A DNA stretch of 54,952 nt from Lojkania enalia (Eukaryota > Ascomycota > Dothideomycetes > Pleosporales). Below, one piece after another: positions 46,861 to 54,952 of this stretch; position 1 is the first letter of the stretch, and the number at the start of each line of letters is the position of its first letter. Under the pieces are notes generated by a model. That model was not told the DNA's origin. It saw nothing but the letters and a program-made list of their open reading frames with translations, and ran no database searches. The DNA is taken from assembly GCA_010094045.1 (NCBI GenBank), contig ML986703.1, positions 1 through 54,952 of the forward strand, in the 5' to 3' direction. Both the position numbers and the translations under genes were made by a program.

Positions 46861-48714
46861 ACGTACCTTATAAGCAAGCGGCCTATATAAGCGAGCGGTC
46901 CACCCTATTAACTTTTTTAACCTTTATATACGTATAGCTTAATAACTAAGTAATATAATAGCAATTTACAACTTGCGCGATTATTCTATAGAAACCTCTA
47001 TATTCTTCTAGTATATATAAGAATTATATCTAATTTTACTACAGCAGCTACAGCGCGCTTTATACTATCCGCTTATATCTAATTACACCCTAAATTAGCG
47101 TATTATAGCCCGAGTTTCCTTCTTATCATCCTTTTTAGCAATAATTATCTCTCTTTATACTTTTATTAGAGTCCCTTGCGCTTAAATCTGCCTTTTTTTC
47201 CGCTGTTTCCGTTTTGTTACTACTTTATTTGCTTCTTAAAGGCTGACGATTTTATCGCGTATTAACCCGATCTGATATATTACTTTTATAGAGCCTTTCT
47301 TAAGCTGATTTAACTTCTTAATAATAGAAGCTAGCGAAGAACTTATATCTCTTTAAATCTAATTATAAATTAATATTAATTAAGCTTCTAGCTTATATAC
47401 GTTACTTGGTATTTTTACTTTTTATAGGGTATTATCTTATACTAGTAGTATTAGCGTACGAAGCTTTATATTAAACTTTAAAAGTACCGCTTTTAGATTA
47501 AATAGGATTAGACTAGCTCCTTAAAAGCTTATATAGATATTATCCTTTATAATTAATATATTAAAAGTAGCTTTAAAGGCAGAAAAGAATTTAAGTTTTA
47601 TAATATAGTTAATATAATTACATGCTAAGACTAAGATCTAATTTCTATATATACGCTTTAATAGTAAGAAGTAGTCTATATCTAGTAGCTATAATAGATA
47701 TAATAAATAAGCTAGTATATAGAGTAGAATAATACCCTATTTCTTATAGAGTTTCTGGAAATTAAGCGAGTTATAACTGTTATAGCTATTAAAGATTAGT
47801 AGTCGACGCGCGCCTATTATACAATCCTTTATATACCTATAAAAGTACTTTAACTATTTAATACTAAGTTTATTTATTATCTAACCGTTTTTACTAACTA
47901 CGATAGTCTAGTTCTTAGATATATTATCACCTTCGTACTAGGTAGAGAGATAGTAGTAGCTAGTAATAATAATAAAGGGTAGAAGCGCCTAGCTAGCAGT
48001 ATTAATCCCCTAAATTACTAAAATCTATTTACAATTATCTAATTAAATTGCCTTTAGTTAATTATATCTCTCTATACTTATAACAACTAGTTATAATAAA
48101 ATAACGCCTATTTAAAAGCTAGATTTGTTAAAGTTGTATATATCCTCGTCTATAATACTATACTTTTCTTTAATATACTATATAAGCTTAAACCAGCTTT
48201 TAATTACTTTAGGATCTTTATATAGAGCTCTCTAGTAATTATAAGGCTGATTTAGACGCGTCTTAAGCTTAAAAATACGTCTAATAAAGTTCCTAGGCTA
48301 ATATATACTAATCTAGCCTATACCGCACTTAGTAAGTAAACTATTAGCTATATCTTATATAGTAGCTAAGGTAGATATAAATCCTTGTAAATCTAGGTTA
48401 AGTATATATTAAATAATAACCTCCTCTTTAAGTTTTGTTAGTCTCTTTAAGTTAAGCTTATAATTATACTATAAGCGGATTCTAATATATTATTAGTATA
48501 CAGTTGTTTAAATTATATTAAATATTAAAACAGCGTGTCTTTTACTATTTATTTAGCCTCTTTTAATAGCTAAGAGGGTTAAGTTTACTTAATTCTTATT
48601 TTAGGCTATATTCTTATTATTTCGTTATTATATTATTATTAAAAGCTTAGGTGTCGCGTTTTAGTAATAGGGTAGACCGCTTACTTATATAGGCCGCTTG
48701 CTTATAAGGTACGT
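46861..48714 (-). mobile_element. Fot-A transposon, full length, first of a tandem pair
   Basis: Complete 1854-bp minus-strand element with acgtaccttataag at the left, ...cttataaggtacgt at the right, and TA on both sides. It keeps CpA in places (for example ctacagcagctacagcgcgc near 47040, the knuckle region), so it is one of the least RIP-mutated copies. Stops still interrupt the transposase. Confidence 0.92.
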
Positions 48715-48732
48715 TAATTTAAAAAGGTTATA

Positions 48733-50586
48733 ATATACCTTATAAGTAAGCAGCCTATATAAGCGAGCGGTCTACCCTATTAACTTTTTTAACCTTTATA
48801 TACGTATAGCTTAATAACTAAGTAATATAATAGTAATTTATAACTTACGCGATTATTCTATAAAAACCTTTATATCCTTCTAGTATATATAAGAATTATA
48901 CCTAGTCTTACTATAGCAGCTATAATATACTTTATACTATCTACTCGTACCTAATTACATCCCAAATTAGCGTATTATAGCTTAAGTTTCCTCCTTATCA
49001 TCCTTTTTAGCAATAATTATCTCTTCTTATACTTTTTTTAGGGTCCCTTACACTTAAATCCGCCTTTTTTTCTACTATTTCTATTTTATTACTACTTTAT
49101 TCGCTTCTTAAAAGCTGACGATTTTATTATATATTAACCGGATCTAATATTTTACTTTTATAGAGCCTTTTTTAAGCTAATTTAGCTTCTTAATAATAGA
49201 AGCTAGTAAAGAGCTTATATCTCTTTAAATCCGATTATAAATTAATATTAATTAAGCTTCTAGCTCGCACATGTTACTTAGTATTTTTATTTTCTATAGG
49301 GTATTATCTTATACTAGTAGTATTAGTATACGAAGCTTTATATTAAGCTTTAAACGTACTACTTCTAGATTAAACGGGACTAGACTAGCTTCTTAAAAGC
49401 TTATATAGATATTATCCTTTATAATTAATATATTAAAAGCAGCTTTAAAGGCTAAAAAGAACTTAAGTTTTATAATATAGTTAATATAATTATATACTAA
49501 AACTGAGATCTAATTTCTATATATATACTTTAATAGTAAAAAGTAGTCTATATCTAGTAGCTATAATAGGTATAATAAATAAGCTAGTATATAGAGTAGA
49601 ATAATACTCTATTTCTTATAGAGTTTCTAGAAATTAAGCAAGTTATAACTGTTATAGCTATTAAAGATTAGTAGTCGACGCGCGCCTACTATACGATTCT
49701 TTATATATCTATAAAAGTACTTTAACTACTTAATATAAAGTTTATTTATTATCTAGCCGTTTTTACTAACTATAATAGCCTAGTTTTTAGGTATATTATC
49801 GCCTTCGTATTAGGTAGATAGATAGTAGTAGCTAGTAATAATAATAATGGGTAGAAGCGTTTAACTAGTAGTATTAATCTTCTAAATTGCTAAAATCTAT
49901 TTATAATTACCTAATTAAATTATCTTTAGTCGATTACATCTCTCTATACCTATAATAACTAGTTGTAATAAGATAACGCCTATTTAAAAGTTAGATTTGT
50001 CGAAGTTATATATATCCTCGTCTATAATACTATACTTCTTCTTAGTATGCTATATAAGCTTAAACTAGCCTTTAATTATTTTAGAATCTTTATATAGAGC
50101 TCTCTAGTAATTATAAGGCCGATTTAAACGTATTTTAAGCTTAGGAGTACGTCTAACAAAGTTCCTAGACTAATATATACTAATCTAGCCTATACTATAC
50201 TTAGTAAGTAAACTATTAGCTATATCTTATATAGTAGTTAAGGTAAATATAAATTCTCGCAAATCTAAATTAAGTATATATTAAATAATAACCTCCTCTT
50301 TAGATTTTATTAGTCTCTTCGAGTTAGGCTTATAATTATACTATAAGTAGATTCCGGTATATTATTAGTATATAATTATTTAAATTATATTAAATATTAA
50401 AATAGTATATCTTTCGCTATTTATTTAGCCTCTTTTAGTAGTTAAGAAGGCGAAGTTTACTTAATTCTCGTTTTAGGCTATATTTTTATTATTTCGTCGT
50501 TATATTATTATTAAAAGCTTAAGTGTCGCGTTTTAGTAATAGGGTAGACTACTTACTTATATAGGCCGCTCGCTTATAAGATATAT
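48733..50586 (-). mobile_element. Fot-A transposon, full length, second of a tandem pair
   Basis: Also exactly 1854 bp, minus strand, with termini atataccttataag and ...cttataagatatat, and TA on both sides. It lies 18 bp after the previous copy in the same orientation and is somewhat more mutated. Confidence 0.92.
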
Positions 50587-50698
50587 TACTATATAATATA
50601 AGTTTTAAAATAACTTAAATACTTTAAATAAACTTTTTTATATCTTTAAAAAACTTTTATAAAAGTGTTAATTTTATAATAACTACTATTTTATTATA

Positions 50699-53600
50699 AT
50701 ATAGTTTATAAGCGAGCTGTTAGTATAAGTAAACTATTACTCTACTAAGATTTAAACAACTTAATCGCGATAATTATTAACTATATATATATATACTATA
50801 GAAGGTAATAGTCTATTAGATTATTTAATATTTATACTATTAATTTAAGACGTTTAAATATTATAGCTAGGCTATTTATAGCGCCTATAGCTCTATTAAA
50901 ATTAGCTACCCTTTTATAGCTAGGTACTCTAATTAAAAATTTCCTTATTAATCTACTCTTTAACCTTATTTTAATTAATTATATTCTTACCTATAACTTT
51001 TATTAGAATTCTCTACTTCTATAATCGATTTCTTTTCTATTATTTTCGTTTTATTACTACCTTGTATATTTACTTAAGGCTCTTAATTTAATTAGCTATT
51101 AGTGCGATTAAATGTATTATTATTATAATACCTTTTTAAAGCTAAATAGAGGCTATAATAATTAATATAGATAAAAAGTTTTAATATTACTAAATTCTAC
51201 TATAAATTATTATTAATTAAACCTCTAGTTTATATATATTACTAGGTATTTTAGCCTTCTAAATGGTAGTTTCTAATATAGATAGTATTAGCGTACGTAG
51301 CTTAATATTAAATTTTAATAGTACTCCTTCTAAATTATATAGTACTATTTAAATACCTCGAAAACTTATATAGATATTAGCCTCTAACATACTATATAAG
51401 CGAGTTAATTATCTAAACGAGCTAATTATAATATTAAAACCCTACTAAAATCGCGATAATTATACTTTATAATATTATACTATAACTAACAACTATAGAA
51501 TTAATTTAGAAAGAATTTAGAATATAGCTTATACTCTAAGCTCTTTAATAAGATATAATACTAACTATATATCGCGTTATATTAATCTATAATATCTCTT
51601 AAAGTATACTTAGTATATAAAAGTAAGGAATAGTTTTATAACGCGATTGCCGGTCTAATTTAATAAAGCTTAGTAAGATTAAGGAGTAGGTAATTATTTA
51701 GTATATACTAGATCTAGATATAAGAGAATTTCCGCTGTAGCTTACTACTATTTAAAATATAGCTAATTTACTACTAGCTGTATGCTCTACTAGCTAGATT
51801 AGAAAGAACTAGGTAGAGAACTTTATTAAACGTACGCCTAAGCTTAAGGTTAAATTCAATTAAAAGTACAACTATTTAAGAGCTAAATACGAGGATTCTA
51901 AGGTTATAGGAGGCTAGTTCTACCTTATATAGAATATAAAGGCTAAGTATAGTATTATTAATAAAAATATATATAACTTCGACGAATTAGACTTTATAAT
52001 AGACGTAATATTAATAGGAGTAGTAGTTACTAGCTCTAAGAGATAGAATTAACTAAAGCAGCTCCAGCCAGATAATTATAAATAGACTATAATTATCTAG
52101 AATATTAACACAATAGAATAGATAATACTACCTTTTATTATCTTTATAGGTACCTACTACCTCTCTATATAGTATAAAGAAGATAATATTCTACTAACCT
52201 AGGCTATATAGGTTACTAATAACAGCTGGACGATAAATAATATTAGTATTAAATAGTTAAAGTACTTTAATATATATATAAAAGATTATACTATTAGTAT
52301 ATATTAATTACTAATTTTTAATAGCTATAAGAGTTATAACTTACTTAAATTTAGGTAGCTCTGCGAAGAAAAGAATATTATTACTCTCTATATACCTCTA
52401 TATTTGTTACATCTACTACAGCTATTAGATGTAGGTTGTTTCTCGCCTTTAAAGACTGTATATAGGTACTAAGTTAAGTAGCTAATACGCGGTTATATTA
52501 ACTATATTATAAAAATCGAGTTCTTACTCTATTTTAAAGTAGCTTTTAACGTAGTAATTATAAAGAGTAATATCCTAGGTAGTTTTTAAAGTGCTAGCCT
52601 AGTTCTATTTAACCTAAATATAGTACTATTAAAACTTAAAGTTCGACTATATATGCTAATACCTCTTACAATTAAAAATACCCCTTAGAAGTTAAAAATA
52701 CTAAGTAATTCTATCGAATTTAGGTCTTAATCTACGTACGTTTAATTAAGAGTTTAAAAGTATCTAGATAGCTCGTCTATTTTAATAGTAGAGGCGTTTA
52801 AATAGTTTATAAAGGGTACTATATATATAATATATAAAAACGTACTATTATACGCTTAGGTTACTAAACTTTAAACAGCTAATAAGGCCGCTATATAATA
52901 TTAATCGCATAAAAGAAAGCGTATATAGAAGAAAGACAACCTAATAATTAAAGAAAACGCTCGATTAACTACTCTAAAAAAGTTTAGCAGTTATACTAAT
53001 AGGAAGAAGAGTAGGAAGAAGGTGCGTATTAATAGAGGCCAGCTAACTTAAAGGTACTATAGGTAGTATAGTAAGGCTAGATATAACTTACAGACGTATA
53101 AAAATAATGCTATAGATATAGAAGAATAGGCTACTATACTATATAGTATAATAGAATGTAAGAAAGTATAATATTTTGCGAAAAGTAGTTGCGATTTTAG
53201 TATAGTCTTAGCATTATAATTAGCTCGCTTGGGTGATCAGCTCGCTTATGCAGTACGTTATAATTAATCGATTATAAGCTATTTTAAAGGCTGGAAGAAA
53301 GGTAATTTTATTAATATAGTTAATATAATCGCGTATTAAGGCTAAAATCTTAGCGCTATACGCGTGTTTTAATAGCGAGAAGTAGCTTATATTAAGTAGT
53401 TGTAGTAGGTATAATAAATGTAGCGGTATATAGAGATAGATAATCTTCTTCTCCTTATAAATCTCTTAAAACTTAAGCGAAACGTAGCTATTATAGCTGT
53501 TAATAACTAGTAATCGATAGGTATCTATTATACGGCTTTTTATATACTAATTAAAGTGCTTAAGCTAGGTAATACGAATCTTCTTATTTGTCTAACTATT

Positions 53601-54422
53601 ATTACTAGTTATAATTACCTAATTGTCTAGTATATTATTACTCTTATACTAATAAGATAGGTAGTAAACGCTCTTAAAGATAATAAGTAGTAGAATCGTC
53701 TAGCTAATTATATTAATTATTAAGATTATTATAGTCTATTTATAATTATCCAGCTGGATAGCTTTTATATAATAATTCTCTAACCCTATAATAACTAGTT
53801 AAGCTAATATTTAGCCTATAATAAAGCCTATCTTATTTAAATTATAGGTATTCTTATCTTAAATTCTATACTTCCCTTTTATACTCTATAGAAGCTGGAA
53901 CTACACGCCTATAATTATTAGATCTTTATATAGAGCTTACTACCGATTATAAAAACGGTTTAATTAGGTTCTAAAGCGCTTAGTATACTATATAAAGTTT
54001 TAAGGCTAGTAAATACTAATCTAGCTAGTACTATATTTAACTAATAGTCTATTTACTATAGCTTATACGCTATTAATTATAAGCGGAAATCCTCGTAAAT
54101 CCTAATTAAAGATATAGCTAATAAGTACCTCCTCTTTAGTCTTTATAAGCTTCTTTAAATTCGGCTTATAATTATATTACGTAGCTATTCTAGCGCGTTA
54201 AAAGTAGAGAGTACTTTAAGAGTAGCGAAAAGTTATTACAGCGCTATTCTGGGTTAAAATTTAACCTTAATTAATAGCTAAGATTATAAGGATAATTTAT
54301 AATTCTTTATAGGTTAATTATATGTTACTCTATTAAGCTATTATATATTAATCTAGGTAGGCTGTTAAAAGTTTAGTAAGGTAATAGCTTATATATACTA
54401 ATAGCTTATTTATAAACTATAT
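50699..54422 (-). mobile_element. Fot-E pogo-like transposon, split by Fot-C
   Basis: Parts 50699-51386 and 53259-54422 make a 1.85-kb element with termini atatagtttataagcgagc and ...aaactatat, paired motifs 17 bp apart and TA on both sides (50697-50698, 54423-54424). The coding strand is minus. Compared with the deleted copy at 13381-14657 it is complete. The transposase is inactive. Confidence 0.87.
51387..53258 (+). mobile_element. Fot-C transposon, full length, nested in Fot-E
   Basis: Complete 1872-bp plus-strand element with TA on both sides (51385-51386, 53259-53260). The relic transposase shows FDELDF near 51979-51996, an IFNSYKSY segment near 52317, a LLDVGCF segment near 52420-52442, and a C-terminal knuckle pattern near 53060-53098 (YSKARYNLQTY, a CCHC motif with Cys and His changed). 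It keeps more coding character than most copies but still has many stops. Confidence 0.9.
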
Positions 54423-54952
54423 TAATCTAATTTCTTATAAAATAGTATTTTAGAGTTAAGAATCCTAAGATTTATTATTTATATAGTATACTTATAATAA
54501 ATATCTATATAATACTATTAAAACTTTTAAAAAGTAGAGATATTATTTTAAATATACTCTAAATATACTCTAAATATACTCTAAATATACTCTAAATATA
54601 CTCTAAATATACTCTAAATATTATCTAGTTATAATAACCTTAAATATTTTATATTTCTAGAGTAACTCTCTTTTAAATAAGTTTATTAAATAGAAAAACA
54701 AGCCTACTTTAACTTTAAAATAAAATATAAGCTAGAAGAATAGAATCCTACTCTTAGTCTTTTAGAAAAACTTTACTCCTAGAAAAATTTTTTAATAAAA
54801 AAGATAAACTTCTATAAAAAGTAATTCTATTTGCTCTATAAAATAAATTTAAAAAAGAATCTTCTAGAAGTTTACTTTAATAGATATTTTTAAATAATAT
54901 ATATATAAATTTACTCTTTATAAATAATTTAAACACGATTTATATAAGAGTT
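54423..54952. other. AT-rich DNA to the window end
   Basis: About 530 bp of AT-rich DNA with no gene. It contains an 11-bp tandem repeat, listed separately. Confidence 0.5.
54550..54621. repeat. 11-bp tandem repeat, six copies
   Basis: The unit aaatatactct occurs six times without change at 54550-54615, followed by a partial copy. Confidence 0.92.

Overview
The window looks like a filamentous ascomycete (Pezizomycotina) chromosome with a strong repeat-induced point mutation (RIP) history. About 80 percent is extremely AT-rich, CpA-poor and TpA-rich DNA with no open frame. Two short islands of normal composition (about 6.4-10.8 kb and 19.1-24.0 kb) carry all the intact genes. Their introns are 47-74 bp with TACTAAC/CTRAY-like branch sites, as in Pezizomycotina. 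The AT-isochore layout recalls Pleosporales such as Leptosphaeria or Parastagonospora, but the species is not determinable from the sequence.

Genes. Island 1 has a zinc-less quinone oxidoreductase (+, 3 exons, 333 aa) converging on a cytochrome P450 (-, 7 exons, 507 aa). Island 2 has a 14-TMS-type MFS drug/toxin exporter (+, 6 exons, 567 aa, with a GC-AG first intron) converging on a second, related P450 (-, 4 exons, 519 aa). All four can be spliced by eye into uninterrupted full-length proteins with their catalytic motifs. Oxidoreductase, two P450s and an exporter are what one expects of a secondary-metabolite cluster whose spacing has been stretched by transposons. No synthase and no transcription factor is visible here.

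Mobile DNA. 1.6-5.6 kb is a Ty1/copia polyprotein relic still in one frame but full of TAA/TAG. The rest of the AT-rich DNA is mostly pogo/Fot1-type (Tc1-mariner, DDE_1) transposons of about 1.85 kb with TA target duplications. I separate six families (labelled here Fot-A to Fot-F; local names only). They nest in one another: A in copia, A in B, B in A, B in D, F in D, C in E. All six share one terminal design, two copies of an AAGCGAGC-like motif exactly 17 bp apart. A 248-bp hairpin MITE lies between the two genes of island 2.

At 35.4-36.2 kb a 28-bp minisatellite, not RIP-mutated, contains an in-register inverted block and an assembly gap of 220 N. The remaining AT-rich stretches hold nothing I can recognise.
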